This document shows positions 15,495 to 27,700 of a stretch of 64,000 bases of DNA, piece by piece. A program made the translations under genes and the position numbers. The notes beneath the pieces are model-generated. The model saw only the letters and a list, made by a program, of their open reading frames with translations, was not told the DNA's origin and did not search any database. How positions within the stretch are numbered: position 1 is the first letter of the stretch; each line of letters begins with the position of its first letter. The DNA is from Cryobacterium arcticum (lineage in GTDB: Bacteria; Actinomycetota; Actinomycetes; Actinomycetales; Microbacteriaceae): the NCBI RefSeq assembly GCF_001679725.1, contig NZ_CP016282.1:1612001-1676000 (forward strand), given 5' to 3'.

Positions 15495-17762
15495 ATGACC
15501 GTTACAGATGGCATCAGAAGCGACCAGCGCGGTCTCGCAGAAGCAGGCCCGGCTGAATTCGTCAGCGGCCCGTGGCAGGACTCGATCAATCTGCGCGACT
15601 TCATCCAGCGCAACTACACGCCGTACACCGGCGACGCAAGCTTCCTCGAAGGCCCCACCGAGCGCACCACAGGCATCTGGGCCAAGCTGTCCGCGATGTT
15701 CCCTGTCGAGCGCGAGAAGGGCGTCTATGACATCGACGCCACGACGCCCTCGTCCATCACCGCGCACAAGCCCGGCTACATCGACAAGGACAACGAGGTC
15801 ATCGTCGGCCTCCAGACCGACGCGCCGCTCAAGCGCGCGATCATGCCCTTCGGTGGCTGGCGCATGGTCGCCACCTCGCTCGAGACCTACGGCTACCCCG
15901 TGTCGCCCGAGCTCGAGACGATCTTCACCGACTACCGCAAGACCCACAACACCGCGGTCTTCGACGTCTACCCTCCCGGTGTGCGTCGTGCGCGCAGCAG
16001 CCACCTGATCACGGGCCTGCCGGATGCCTACGGCCGCGGCCGCATCATCGGTGACTACCGTCGTGTGGCCCTGTACGGCATCGACGCCCTGGTCGCCGGC
16101 AAGAAGAACGACCGCGCCGAGCTGGACATGGAGCCCTCGACCGAGGACATCATCCGTGCCCGCGAGGAGAACTCGGAGCAGATCCGGGCTCTCAAGGAAC
16201 TCGCCCAGATGGCAGCCAGCTACGGCTCGGACATCTCCAAGCCCGCCACCACCGCCAAGGAAGCCGTTCAGTGGCTGTACTTCGCGTACCTCGGTGCGGT
16301 CAAGGAGCAGAACGGTGCGGCAATGTCGTTCGGCCGCAACGCGGCCTTCCTCGACGCCTACATCGAGCGCGACCTCGCCGCCGGAACCCTGACCGAGTCC
16401 GGTGCCCAGGAACTCATCGACGACCTCGTCATCAAGCTGCGCATCGTGCGGTTCCTCCGCACCCCGGAGTACGACGAGATCTTCGCCGGAGACCCCACCT
16501 GGGTCACCGAGTCGCTCGCCGGCATCGGTGAAGACGGTCGCCCGCTCGTCACCAAGACCGCGTTCCGCTTCCTGCAGACCCTGTACAACGTGGGCCCCGC
16601 ACCCGAGCCGAACCTGACCGTTCTGTGGAGCGACAAGCTGCCCGAGGGCTTCAAGCGCTTTTGCGCCCAGGTCTCGATCGACACGTCGGCCATCCAGTAC
16701 GAGTCCGACGAACTCATCCGCAACGAGATGGGTGACGACGCCGCGATCGCGTGCTGCGTCTCCCCGATGCGGGTCGGTAAGCAGATGCAGTTCTTCGGGG
16801 CCCGCGTCAACGCCGTCAAGGCGCTGCTGTACTCGATCAACGGCGGCAAGGACGAGGTGTCCGGCAAGCAGATCGCCCCGGCCACCGCGCCGAACACCGA
16901 CGAGATCCTCGACTACGACACCGTCTTCCCGGCCTACCTCGAGACCCTCGAGTGGCTCGCCGAGACCTACGTCACCGCGCTGAACTGCATCCACTACATG
17001 CACGACAAGTACGCGTATGAGCGCCTCGAGATGGCACTGCACGACAAGGAGATCATCCGCACCCTGGCCTGCGGCATCGCCGGCCTGAGCGTGGTCGCCG
17101 ACTCGCTGTCCGCCATCAAGTACGCCACGGTCCGTCCGGTCCGCGACGAGACCGGCCTGGTTGTCGACTACACCGTTGAGGGCGAATTCCCCACCTTCGG
17201 CAACGACGACGACCGCGTCGACGTCATTGCGGTGGACGTCATGGAACGCTTCATGACGATGATCCGCAAGCACCCGACCTACCGCGACGCGATCCACACC
17301 CAGTCGATCCTGACGATCACGTCCAACGTGGTCTACGGCAAGGCCACCGGCAACACGCCCGATGGTCGCCGCAAGGGTGAGCCGTTCGCACCGGGCGCCA
17401 ACCCGATGAACGGCCGCGACACACACGGTATGCTCGCGTCGGCACTCAGTGTCGCCAAGCTTCCGTACAGTGAAGCGCAGGACGGCATCTCGCTGACCAA
17501 CACTGTCGTTCCGAGCGGCCTCGGCCACACCAAGGACGAGCAGATCACCAGCCTGGTCGGCCTGCTCGACGCGTTCACGTCGGCCACCGGCTACCACCTG
17601 AACGTCAACGTGCTCAACAAAGAGACCCTCGAAGACGCCATGCTGCACCCGGAGAACTACCCGCAGCTGACGATCCGTGTTTCCGGTTACGCCGTGAACT
17701 TCGTCCGCCTCACCCGCGAGCAGCAGATGGATGTCATCAGCCGCACGTTCCACTCGCACTAA
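15495..17762 (+). CDS. pflB: Formate C-acetyltransferase (pyruvate formate-lyase)
   Basis: The 755-residue enzyme matches E. coli PflB in length. It has the adjacent catalytic cysteines Cys420-Cys421 in AIACCVSPM and the glycyl-radical site Gly731 in [13 protein letters not shown] near the C-terminus. It converts pyruvate and CoA to acetyl-CoA and formate under anoxia and is cut at the glycyl radical by oxygen. ATG 15495 stands behind AAGGAGAG at 15479-15486. The activase gene follows 46 bp downstream. A dyad gactgg-N12-ccagtc at 15433-15456 and a TTCACAA half-site at 15363-15369 lie upstream and may bind a redox regulator. Complete pfl operons are uncommon in aerobic actinobacteria. Confidence 0.97.
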   Translation: MTVTDGIRSDQRGLAEAGPAEFVSGPWQDSINLRDFIQRNYTPYTGDASFLEGPTERTTGIWAKLSAMFPVEREKGVYDIDATTPSSITAHKPGYIDKDNEVIVGLQTDAPLKRAIMPFGGWRMVATSLETYGYPVSPELETIFTDYRKTHNTAVFDVYPPGVRRARSSHLITGLPDAYGRGRIIGDYRRVALYGIDALVAGKKNDRAELDMEPSTEDIIRAREENSEQIRALKELAQMAASYGSDISKPATTAKEAVQWLYFAYLGAVKEQNGAAMSFGRNAAFLDAYIERDLAAGTLTESGAQELIDDLVIKLRIVRFLRTPEYDEIFAGDPTWVTESLAGIGEDGRPLVTKTAFRFLQTLYNVGPAPEPNLTVLWSDKLPEGFKRFCAQVSIDTSAIQYESDELIRNEMGDDAAIACCVSPMRVGKQMQFFGARVNAVKALLYSINGGKDEVSGKQIAPATAPNTDEILDYDTVFPAYLETLEWLAETYVTALNCIHYMHDKYAYERLEMALHDKEIIRTLACGIAGLSVVADSLSAIKYATVRPVRDETGLVVDYTVEGEFPTFGNDDDRVDVIAVDVMERFMTMIRKHPTYRDAIHTQSILTITSNVVYGKATGNTPDGRRKGEPFAPGANPMNGRDTHGMLASALSVAKLPYSEAQDGISLTNTVVPSGLGHTKDEQITSLVGLLDAFTSATGYHLNVNVLNKETLEDAMLHPENYPQLTIRVSGYAVNFVRLTREQQMDVISRTFHSH

Positions 17763-17784
17763 AGAACACCCTTAACACATGACC

Positions 17785-17844
17785 GGCAACGCTAGGTAGG
17801 ACGAGACCATGACCGCGATCAACCTCGGCTTCCCTAGCGTTGCC
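17785..17844 (+). repeat. Perfect 12-bp inverted repeat enclosing the pflA ribosome-binding site and start codon
   Basis: The arms ggcaacgctagg (17785-17796) and cctagcgttgcc (17833-17844) are exact complements. The 36-nt loop between them holds the GTAGGACGAG region and ATG 17809. In mRNA the stem would place the pflA initiation region in a closed loop, which could tune activase translation relative to pflB. Confidence 0.7.
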
Positions 17845-18702
17845 TGTCCTGTTGTAGAACTTTCCGGAGAGCACGTCGACCTGTCGGCGCCCGTCTCCGA
17901 CGACGTCAGCGCCCTCAACGACGCCGACCGCAAGGCCGAACTGCACACCCTCGAAATGAAGGCGATCCGGGAAGGCACCGTCGCCAGTGTGCACTCCTGG
18001 GAGCTGGTGACCGCCGTCGACGGCCCCGGCACCCGCATGACCCTGTTCCTCTCCGGCTGCCTGCTGCGCTGCCAGTACTGCCACAACCCGGACACCTGGA
18101 AGATGCGCGACGGCCTGGTCACGCCCATCGACGAACTCGTCGCCCGGATGACCCGCTACCTCGGCGTTTTCAAGGCCACCAACGGCGGCCTCACCATCTC
18201 GGGCGGCGAGCCGCTCATGCAGCCCGCCTTCGTGAAGCGGATGTTCAAGGAAGCGCACGCCCTGGGCGTGCACACCACCCTGGACACCTCCGGCTACCTC
18301 GGCAAGAGCGCCTCGGACGAACTCCTCGACAACGTCGACCTGGTTCTGCTCGACGTGAAGTCGGGCCTGCCCGACACCTACAAGACCGTCACCGGCCGCG
18401 AACTCGCGCCCACCATCGCCTTCGGCGACCGGCTCGCCGAGCGGGGCATCCCGGTCTGGGTGCGCTTCGTCCTGGTGCCCGGACTCACCGACGCCGTCGA
18501 CAACGTCGAAGCCGTCGTGGACATCGTGAAGAGCTGGCCCAATGTGCAGCGTGTGGAGGTGCTGCCCTTCCACCAGATGGGCGAGGACAAGTGGGACCGC
18601 CTGAGCATCCCGTACCCCCTGCACGGCGTGCACCCGCCGGAGAACGAGCTGTTGAACCGCGTGCGTGGCCAGTTCGAAGCCCGGGGACTGACCGTCTTCT
18701 AG
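17809..18702 (+). CDS. pflA: Pyruvate formate-lyase-activating enzyme (radical SAM)
   Basis: The 297-residue protein carries the radical SAM cluster motif C84-LLR-C88-QY-C91-HNPDTW. It also has ISGGEP for SAM binding, LDTSGYL, DLVLLDVKS and the C-terminal PYPLHGVHPP found in PflA. It uses a [4Fe-4S] cluster and SAM to abstract hydrogen from Gly731 of PflB. The first ~55 residues, before TVASVHSWELVTAVDGPGTR, are an extension not present in E. coli PflA (246 residues). A later start at the Met in LEMKAIREG would give a standard-length protein, so the start is uncertain. Confidence 0.95.
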   Translation: MTAINLGFPSVACPVVELSGEHVDLSAPVSDDVSALNDADRKAELHTLEMKAIREGTVASVHSWELVTAVDGPGTRMTLFLSGCLLRCQYCHNPDTWKMRDGLVTPIDELVARMTRYLGVFKATNGGLTISGGEPLMQPAFVKRMFKEAHALGVHTTLDTSGYLGKSASDELLDNVDLVLLDVKSGLPDTYKTVTGRELAPTIAFGDRLAERGIPVWVRFVLVPGLTDAVDNVEAVVDIVKSWPNVQRVEVLPFHQMGEDKWDRLSIPYPLHGVHPPENELLNRVRGQFEARGLTVF

Positions 18703-18765
18703 GCTTCCGCTTCTGCGCTCTTCTGCCAGGCGACACGGGCCCGGCGCCCGCGACACACGGCGAAT

Positions 18766-18799
18766 ATCGGCTTTACGCATATAAATGCGTGAAGCCGAT
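18766..18799 (+). terminator. Hairpin downstream of pflA
   Basis: Arms atcggctttacgcat (18766-18780) and atgcgtgaagccgat (18785-18799) pair at 14 of 15 positions with a G-U wobble at the other and a 4-nt loop. It is followed by a short T-rich run. It likely ends the pflBA transcript. Confidence 0.6.
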
Positions 18800-18920
18800 T
18801 TGCCTTTGACCAGCACAAATAGTGTTACGAATTTGAAGCCAGGGACTTTGTACCCTGACTGGGAAAACAGGTTGCTGCCAGACTGTGGATATCTTCAGAT
18901 TCACAACGAAAGGCAACATC

Positions 18921-19406
18921 GTGTCAACAGCAACAGTTCCGGCCACGGCCCTGAGCGCCACCAAGACCAAGGTCGTCAAGCTCATTGGTTGGGCCGGAAT
19001 TCTCGGTGCAATCGTCATGATCGTCGGCGGCGGCGTCGTCTGGGGCGTCGTGAGCTCGCAGCTCGCCGCCGAGAACATCACCGTCTCCGAGGACGCCGAG
19101 TTCCTCGCCGGCGCACCCGTGGTCGGCCCGTTCTCCGCTTACGCGCAGGCGACCATCATCAACCACCACGCCCTCGCGATGGCCGACAACAAGACGTACG
19201 CCGAGCTCGAGCAGGATGACCCGCTGCGCGCGACGGTCATGAACGCCTCGTTCCTGCGGACCTCGCTGTTCACCTCGGTCGTCTCGTTCGGCGTCTCGGC
19301 CTTCGCCATGGGCATGGGCCTCCTGTCCGGCCTCTTCGGCTGGGCCATCCTGACCCTCGCTCCGGCCTGGCCCAAGAAGACCACGGCCACGGGCGTTCGC
19401 GCGTAG
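18921..19406 (+). CDS. Small two-pass membrane protein (family often labelled LigA-like)
   Basis: The 161-residue protein starts at GTG 18921 behind AAAGG. It has one hydrophobic segment near residues 22-48 (LIGWAGILGAIVMIVGGGVVWGVV) and another near 125-152 (FGVSAFAMGMGLLSGLFGWAIL). The roughly 75-residue loop between them is probably outside the cell. Similar actinobacterial proteins are often annotated as aromatic ring-opening dioxygenase LigA, but no dioxygenase metal site is visible and I do not support that function. A strong terminator follows. Function unknown. Confidence 0.6.
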   Translation: MSTATVPATALSATKTKVVKLIGWAGILGAIVMIVGGGVVWGVVSSQLAAENITVSEDAEFLAGAPVVGPFSAYAQATIINHHALAMADNKTYAELEQDDPLRATVMNASFLRTSLFTSVVSFGVSAFAMGMGLLSGLFGWAILTLAPAWPKKTTATGVRA

Positions 19407-19421
19407 TCGTCACACCTCGTC

Positions 19422-19453
19422 AACGACCCGGCAGCCTCGGCTGCCGGGTCGTT
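19422..19453 (+). terminator. Strong GC-rich terminator hairpin
   Basis: Perfect 15-bp arms aacgacccggcagcc and ggctgccgggtcgtt flank a 2-nt centre and are followed by cgtcgtttc. It lies 16 bp after the stop of the small membrane protein gene and 124 bp before the cellulase start. Confidence 0.85.
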
Positions 19454-19577
19454 CGTCGTTTCCGCCCGCAACGACCGGCGCCGGCCGTTGCCGTGGGGCG
19501 GTTCGAGCCCCTAGTGTGAGCGAGGGGACACCCCCGATCCTCGGCACCACTACCTGGGCATCACTTTTGGGGGACCC

Positions 19578-21398
<1,821 letters not shown>

Positions 21399-21455
21399 TG
21401 GTGACGACCGGCTAGCCAGGACCGTCCGGGTGGGTGCCGAGCGGTGCTGTCGGGA

Positions 21456-22049
21456 CTAGTACTCGGTGGCGCCCTCTGAGTCGTCGCCCCAGCTCGCGAT
21501 CCGCGGCGGAAGCGGATATTCGTGGGTGCCGTTCTCCGCGAGGATCTCGAGATCCACCAGGCGGGGAGCGGTCGTGCCGGCCTGGCTCACGAACCAGCCG
21601 CCCACGAGAACCACATCGCTGACCGTGGATGCCACGCCCACGCCGGTGACCGTGAACTGCCCGTAGGCCGGGTCCACGAATCGGGCCGAGATGAGGTCGC
21701 CGTGCTGCACGGCCGGGCTTTCGCCTGACTCGGCGGCGGGCGCCTCTGCACCGGTCGCATCGGGTTCCGACTCACCGTCCACAGGTTCGGGGGAGTCGGC
21801 CTCCGGCGTCGCCGTCAGGGCCTGCAGGGACTTGTGCGGCTTGAGGTTCTGCTCGATGGAGCGACCACCGATGGTGAGGGTCTTGACCGAGGCGGAGATG
21901 AAGGCCGTTCCCTCGATCGTGAAGGCGCCGTACCGCTTGGTCAGGAACATCGCGCTGACCGAGCTGCCCGACTCCAGAGTGGCGATCGCGTCGGTGAGCA
22001 GCTTGACGTTTCGCCTGGTGGGCACATTGGGCATAGCGGGACCGGCCAT
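21456..22049 (-). CDS. Hypothetical protein with two similar halves
   Basis: I do not recognise the family. The 197-residue product starts at ATG 22049 behind AGGAGGAAAA, a near-perfect ribosome-binding site that rules out the longer upstream frame. The N-terminal half (VSAMFLTKRYGAFTIEGTAFISASVKTLTIGG) and the C-terminal half (ISARFVDPAYGQFTVTGVGVASTVSDVVLVGG) align with each other: both have an S-x-R/F...YG-F-T pattern followed by GG. This suggests a duplicated small beta-domain joined by an acidic Glu/Pro/Ala linker. There is no signal peptide. It is convergent with the cellulase gene. Confidence 0.7.
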   Translation of the reverse strand: MAGPAMPNVPTRRNVKLLTDAIATLESGSSVSAMFLTKRYGAFTIEGTAFISASVKTLTIGGRSIEQNLKPHKSLQALTATPEADSPEPVDGESEPDATGAEAPAAESGESPAVQHGDLISARFVDPAYGQFTVTGVGVASTVSDVVLVGGWFVSQAGTTAPRLVDLEILAENGTHEYPLPPRIASWGDDSEGATEY

Positions 22050-22334
22050 TTTTCCTCCTGAGAACCTGACACGCCACTCTAACTCGCGGGGCGCATCCCG
22101 GTCGTGCCGGTGGGCCTGCCGCACGTCGTCGACATCCGATTGTGCGGAGCCGTATGGTGCCCCGTTCAGGGGGGTTCGGCAAGCCCCTAGCGCCCGGACG
22201 ACGCTCGGCTTTGAGTGGGGCTACCGGTGCTCGCTGGCTCTCCGGCCCGGTTGGGTGGTGGTTCGGGCAGGTTCAGCGGCGTGAGCCGTTGCAGGCGTAA
22301 GACGTGGCAGGCGGAAGGGCAGGACTCGACGGCT

Positions 22335-24710
22335 ATGGTGTCGAATGGGACGGACGGAACCAATGGAACCGGGGTGACCCCGCCACGCACGGTCGGGGGA
22401 GTGTTCGGCGGATTCGTGGGGCTCATCGCGACGAGTGCGATAGCCGGTCTGCTGGTCACGGTGGGTCTGACCCCGGTGGTGGCGTTGACCGGAATGACCG
22501 CGACCAACACCATCGGCGTCTTCGAGACCCTGCCCGACTACCTGGACATCGAACCGCTCGCCCAGCGCAGCAACATCTACGCCACCAACTCCGACGGCAG
22601 CCCCGTGCTGCTGGCCACTCTCTACGACCAAAACCGGGTCGAGGTGGGCTGGGACGACATCGGCCAGAACGTCAAAGACGCCGCGGTCGCCGGAGAGGAT
22701 CCCCGGTTCTACGAACACGGCGGTGTCGACCTTCAGGGCACGGTGCGCGGCGCGGTCACGACGACCCTGCACGGGAACGTGCAGGGCGGCTCCTCGATCA
22801 CGCAGCAGTACGTCAAGAACGTGCTCGTGCAGAAGTGCGAGATGCTGCCCACCGACGACGAGATCCAGAGCTGCTACGACGAGGCCACGGTCACGTCGGT
22901 AGCGCGCAAACTCAAGGAGATGCGGCTGGCCATCGGGGTGGAGAAGAAGTACGCGAAGAATGACATCCTGCGGCAGTACCTGAACATCGCGGGCTTCGGC
23001 GGCCGGGTCTACGGCATCGAGGCGGCGGCCGACTACTACTACAGCAGCACGGCGGCCACCCTCACCCTCTCCCAGGCGGCCAGCCTCGTGGCCATCGTGA
23101 ACAACCCGGACAAGTTCCGCCTGGACAAGCCGGAGAGCGAGACCAACGGGGCCGCGAACGGCTACAGCGACAACCGGCAACGGCGTGACTACATCCTCGG
23201 GGCGATGCTCAAGTACCAGAAGATCACCCAGGCCGCCTACGACGAGGCCGTCGCGGCGCCCATCGAGCCCACGATCCACGAGCCAAGCACCGGCTGCCAG
23301 ACCGCCCTGGCCAACGCCTACTTCTGCGACTACGTCATCTATGTGCTGGCGAACGACCCCGTCTTCGGTGACGACGCGGATGCCCGCATCACCAACATCC
23401 GTCGCGGCGGCTTCGACGTCTACACGACCCTCGACCTCGACCTGCAGAGTGCGGCGGTCGCGACCCTGAACGCCAATGTGCCCAAGTCGGTGGCGGGCTG
23501 GGACGTGGGCAGCGTCATCTCGAGCGTGCAGGTGGGCACGGGCCGGGTGCTCGCGATGGCGCAGAACAAGGACTACAGCCAGGACCCCGAGGTGCTGGCC
23601 ACGGGCGACAACTGGACCAGCGTGAACTACAACACCGATTTCAACGCCGGCGGCTCCAGCGGGTTCCAACCCGGATCGACCTACAAGGTCTTCACCCTCG
23701 CCGAGTGGCTGAACACCGGCCACTCGCTGAGCGAACGGGTCGACTCCGCGCCCAAGTCGCGCTGGGGCACCTTCACCGACAGCTGCCTGGGCCCGCAGAA
23801 CTACGACGCGGAGGGCTGGAGCCCCAAGAACGACGCCGACGAGTCCGGTGGCAACTACAGCGCGCTCGAGTCCACCATCGGATCGATCAACACGGGCTTC
23901 ATCGGCATGGCCAAACGCCTCGACCTGTGCGGCATCCGCAAGATGGCCGAGGCCTTCGGGGTGCACCGCGCCGACGGCGACCCGCTGAGCCAGAGCGCCG
24001 CATCGGTGATCGGCACCAACGAGATCGCGCCGCTGACCATGGCCGTGGCTTTCGCGGGCATCGCCAACCAGGGGGTCACCTGCAGCCCGCTCGTGATCGA
24101 CCGGATGGTCGGCTCGGACGGCGCCGAGGTCCCCATCCCGCTGCCGAAGTGCACGGCGTCGGTGACCCCGGGCACGGCGACGCAGATGATCTCGGCCCTG
24201 AGCCGGGTGATGACCGAGGGAACGGCTGTGCAATCGAACTCGGCCACCTCGCCGCGGGTGCCGATGTTCGGCAAGACGGGAACGACCGACAACGCGAAGA
24301 ACACCTGGATGAGCGGTGCGAGCAGCAAGGTGGCCACCGTGGTGGGCGTCGTCACCGTGACGGGTGAGGCCAACCAGCGGGCGATCCGGTTCGCCAGCGG
24401 GCCCGCCGCCACGGCGCGGCACCGGATGTGGCCGGACGTGATGTCGGTCGCGAACGCGAAGTACGGTGGTGACCCGTTCGCCGGGGTGCCCGTCGCACCG
24501 GAGCCGACGGACACCGAAAACAACGACAGCACCGGTCCCGTGGATCCCGGCCCCGTCACACCCGATCCGCCCGCGCCGCCCGCTCCTCCCGCGCCGCCGG
24601 CCCCCGAGCCACCGGCGCCGGAGCCGCCCGCTCCCGAGCCGCCCGCGCCCGAACCCCCGGCACCCGAACCGCCGGCCCCGGAGGCCCCGGTTCCGGCGCC
24701 GTCCGGCTGA
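22335..24710 (+). CDS. Bifunctional class A penicillin-binding protein (GT51 and transpeptidase)
   Basis: The 791-residue protein has one N-terminal membrane segment (about 20-45). A GT51 glycosyltransferase domain follows, with AGEDPRFYEHGGVD and GGSSITQQYVKN. The transpeptidase domain has the catalytic S448-T-Y-K451, the S517-I-N519 motif and K647-T-G649. The last ~75 residues are a Pro/Glu/Ala repeat (PAPEPPAPEP type) that may span the wall. It polymerises and cross-links peptidoglycan. ATG 22335 is taken as the start; the frame is open further up but those codons lack a membrane-protein start pattern. The 285-bp upstream spacer shows no other gene. Confidence 0.92.
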   Translation: MVSNGTDGTNGTGVTPPRTVGGVFGGFVGLIATSAIAGLLVTVGLTPVVALTGMTATNTIGVFETLPDYLDIEPLAQRSNIYATNSDGSPVLLATLYDQNRVEVGWDDIGQNVKDAAVAGEDPRFYEHGGVDLQGTVRGAVTTTLHGNVQGGSSITQQYVKNVLVQKCEMLPTDDEIQSCYDEATVTSVARKLKEMRLAIGVEKKYAKNDILRQYLNIAGFGGRVYGIEAAADYYYSSTAATLTLSQAASLVAIVNNPDKFRLDKPESETNGAANGYSDNRQRRDYILGAMLKYQKITQAAYDEAVAAPIEPTIHEPSTGCQTALANAYFCDYVIYVLANDPVFGDDADARITNIRRGGFDVYTTLDLDLQSAAVATLNANVPKSVAGWDVGSVISSVQVGTGRVLAMAQNKDYSQDPEVLATGDNWTSVNYNTDFNAGGSSGFQPGSTYKVFTLAEWLNTGHSLSERVDSAPKSRWGTFTDSCLGPQNYDAEGWSPKNDADESGGNYSALESTIGSINTGFIGMAKRLDLCGIRKMAEAFGVHRADGDPLSQSAASVIGTNEIAPLTMAVAFAGIANQGVTCSPLVIDRMVGSDGAEVPIPLPKCTASVTPGTATQMISALSRVMTEGTAVQSNSATSPRVPMFGKTGTTDNAKNTWMSGASSKVATVVGVVTVTGEANQRAIRFASGPAATARHRMWPDVMSVANAKYGGDPFAGVPVAPEPTDTENNDSTGPVDPGPVTPDPPAPPAPPAPPAPEPPAPEPPAPEPPAPEPPAPEPPAPEAPVPAPSG

Positions 24711-24737
24711 GGTGTCCGATCGAGGCCCGGCTGACCT

Positions 24738-27700
24738 CTAGGCGGTCTGCGTCGACCACAGGTCGAACGGTGCGATCCCGGCCGTTCGGGCCGGCCGGGC
24801 CCGCTCCGCTCCGGCCGCCGCCGCAGCGTCCCCGCTGGCCGGCGCGGTGTCGGCGTGGCCGTCGAGCAGGGCGCTAGCCCGGGCCGCCTTGGCCGCCTGG
24901 GCACGCTCCCTGGCCTTGTCCCTCGCCACCGTGACCAGGTCCCACATGCCCTCGCCGGTCACCGAGACCCCGCGGGCTCCCGACCGACGGGTGCGGCCGC
25001 GCACCAGCATCAGCTCGGTTTGGAAGACCCCGGCGCCGATGCGTTCCTGGGCGTCGTGGAAGAACACCACGTTGGACACCGGTCCGGTCCCGTCGTCCAG
25101 GCTCACGAAGACCACCCGGCGTCCGCCCCGCATGGGCGGGGTGTTGGTGGCCCGGCGCACGCCCGCGAGCAGCACATCGGTTCCCCCGGGCAGCGTCGCC
25201 AGCGCCGACGCTGGGGTCACCCCGAGCTCGGCGAACAAGGGGTAGAACTTGCGCATCCGGTGGTCGGCCACGGCCAGCCCGGTGTCGAGCAGTTCGAGGT
25301 CGCTCTGGGTGCGTCCGCGCAATTGGAGGGAGGTGACGGCGTCGAACCGCGCGCCCTCATAGTCGAGAACCGGCAACGGCACCTCGAAGGCGAGCTGGTC
25401 GTCGGCGATCGTGATGGCCGTACCCCGCAGCGACTGGATGTGCGCGAGCAGCTCGTGCCGACGGGTGCGGTCGTGGTCGATGAAGCTGTCAAGCGCGCCG
25501 ATCCGGGCCAGGGCTTCGAAGGTGCGCCGGCGGGGACGCACCCGGTCGCGGAAGTCCTGCAGCGAGCTGAACGGCTGGTGCCGAACGATGCGGGCGCGTT
25601 CGGCCTCGCTCGAACCAGACAGCTCCGGCAACGGCATCCGGATGCCCTGGCCCGAGCCGACGGATTCCACCCGGTAGTCCAGGGCGCTGTGTTGCACGTC
25701 GAGACCGAGCACCGGCACGCCGAGCACCCGGGCCTCCGCCACCAGCAGGTCCTTGGGCCACATGCCTGGATCGTGGGTGAGCAGTCCGGCCAGGAAGGGA
25801 GCCGGATGATGGGTCTTCAACCAGGCCGACTGGTAGGTGGGCAGGGCGAACGCTGCACCGTGGGCCTTGGCAAAGCCGAAGCTGCCGAAACCGGCCAGGA
25901 CCGTCCAGACCCGGTCGATCGTCACGGTGTCGAATCCGCGCGCGAGGGCCCGTTCGCGCACGTAGGCCTCGATGACGGGCAACTGTTCGGGCCGGCCGAG
26001 ATGCCGGCGCAGCACATCGGCGTAGCCGAGGCCGCAATCGGTGAGTTCGTGGAAGAGGCGCATCACCTGCTCGTGGAAGATGACGACGCCCTTGGTCTCC
26101 CGCAGAATGGCCTCGAAGCGCGGATGGATGTAGTCCGGGGCGACCTCGCCGTGCCGGGCCTGCAGGTATTTCAGCGGCATGTTGTTCTTCATCGGGCCGG
26201 GCCGGAACAGGGAGATCTCGACGGTGAGGTCGTTGAACTCCTCGGGTTGCAGCTTGCCCACCAGCTCCATCTGGCCGGGCGACTCGATCTGGAAGATTCC
26301 CAGGGTGCGCGTGGAGCGGATGAGTTCGAAGGTGGCCGGGTCGTCCAGCGGCACCCGGTCGAGGTCGATGTGCTCGCCGGTGAGCCGGTGGTGCTCCTCG
26401 ACGGCGTGCGCCATGGCCGACTGCATGCGCACCCCTAGGATGTCGAGCTTGATCAGGCCCATCGGGTCCATGTCGTGCTTGTCGAACTGTGACATGGGCA
26501 GTCCCATGCCCGACGCCTGCACCGGGGTGCGGTCGAGCAGGGAGGCGTCGGAGAGGATGACCCCGCACGGATGCACCGAGATGTGCCGGGGCAGCCGGTC
26601 CAGCCGGGCGGTGAGGTCGACGAGCAGGTCGAGCTGGGCCGACTCGCGCACCTCGGCGGCCAGCTCCTCGAGCTCGGGCTTCTCGGCCAGCGCCGCGCGG
26701 AAGTCCCGGGCGTTGAATCGCCACATCTGCTTGGCGATCGTGGCCACCTGGGTGTCGGGCATGCCGAGCGCCAGCCCGGCGTCACGCACGGCTCCGCGGC
26801 CGCGGTAGGCGTTGGTCATCGACATGAGCGATACCCGGGCGCCGCCGAAGGTCTGGAAGATCGTGCGGTAGATGTCGTGCCGCCGGGACGATTCCACATC
26901 GAGGTCGATGTCGGGCAGGGTCTGGCGTTCGGGGGAGAGGAAGCGTTCCCAGAGCAGGCCGTTGCCGATGGGCTCGACCGAGGACGTGTGCAGGGCGTAG
27001 TTGAGCACCGAGCCCACCCCGGAACCGCGGGCCTGGATGCGGATGCCCATGCCGCGGACGATGTCGGCCACCTTCGCGACGGTGAGGAAGTAGCTGGCGA
27101 AACCGAGACTCTCGACGGTGGCCATCTCGTGGGCGAGCCTGTCGTGGGCGGCGCCGAGGGCCGGCCGGCCCGCATCGGTGTACCGTTCGTCGATGCCGCT
27201 CCGGGCGCGCGCCCACAGCTCGGTGAGCGGGTCTCCGGTGATGCCGATGACGCTCGCCTCGGGCATCCGGGGGCGGCCGAGACCGATGTCGGCGACCGGG
27301 TCGAGCACGCAGCGCTCGGCCAGGTCGTGGGTGTCCCGCAGCAGCCGGGCCAGGGCCCCGTCGCTGTGCTGGCCGGCGTCGACCACCATACGGGCCACCT
27401 GGCGCATGGCCGCGGCGGGTTTGAGCCAGGCCTGCCCGTTCACCTGCAGCTCGGTGTCCTGCGACCCGCCGAGTTGGGCGAGCGGGGTGAGATGCCGGGC
27501 GGCGTCGGCGAGGTCGGCCGTGACCGCCTCGTCGGGCGTTCCGTAGCGCACGGCGTTGCTCAGCACCGCCGGCAGCTGGGCGTACTCGGCCAGGGCGAGC
27601 ATGCGGGTGGCTGGCGCGACGCTGCCGGGGGTGCCCGGCTCGGCGAGGTGGCAGACCACCTCGAGGACGAGCGACCCGGGCGGCATTTCGCGCACCCAGT

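Noticed and set aside
15111..17759. A very long minus-strand reading frame opposite pflB
   Set aside because: It is antisense to a gene with complete PflB motifs. High GC leaves opposite-strand frames open by chance, and its translation shows no family motif and a composition dominated by Arg, Gly, Asp and Val.
18921..19406. Annotation as aromatic ring-opening dioxygenase LigA
   Set aside because: The product is a small two-pass membrane protein without dioxygenase iron ligands; the label seems to be an inherited misannotation.
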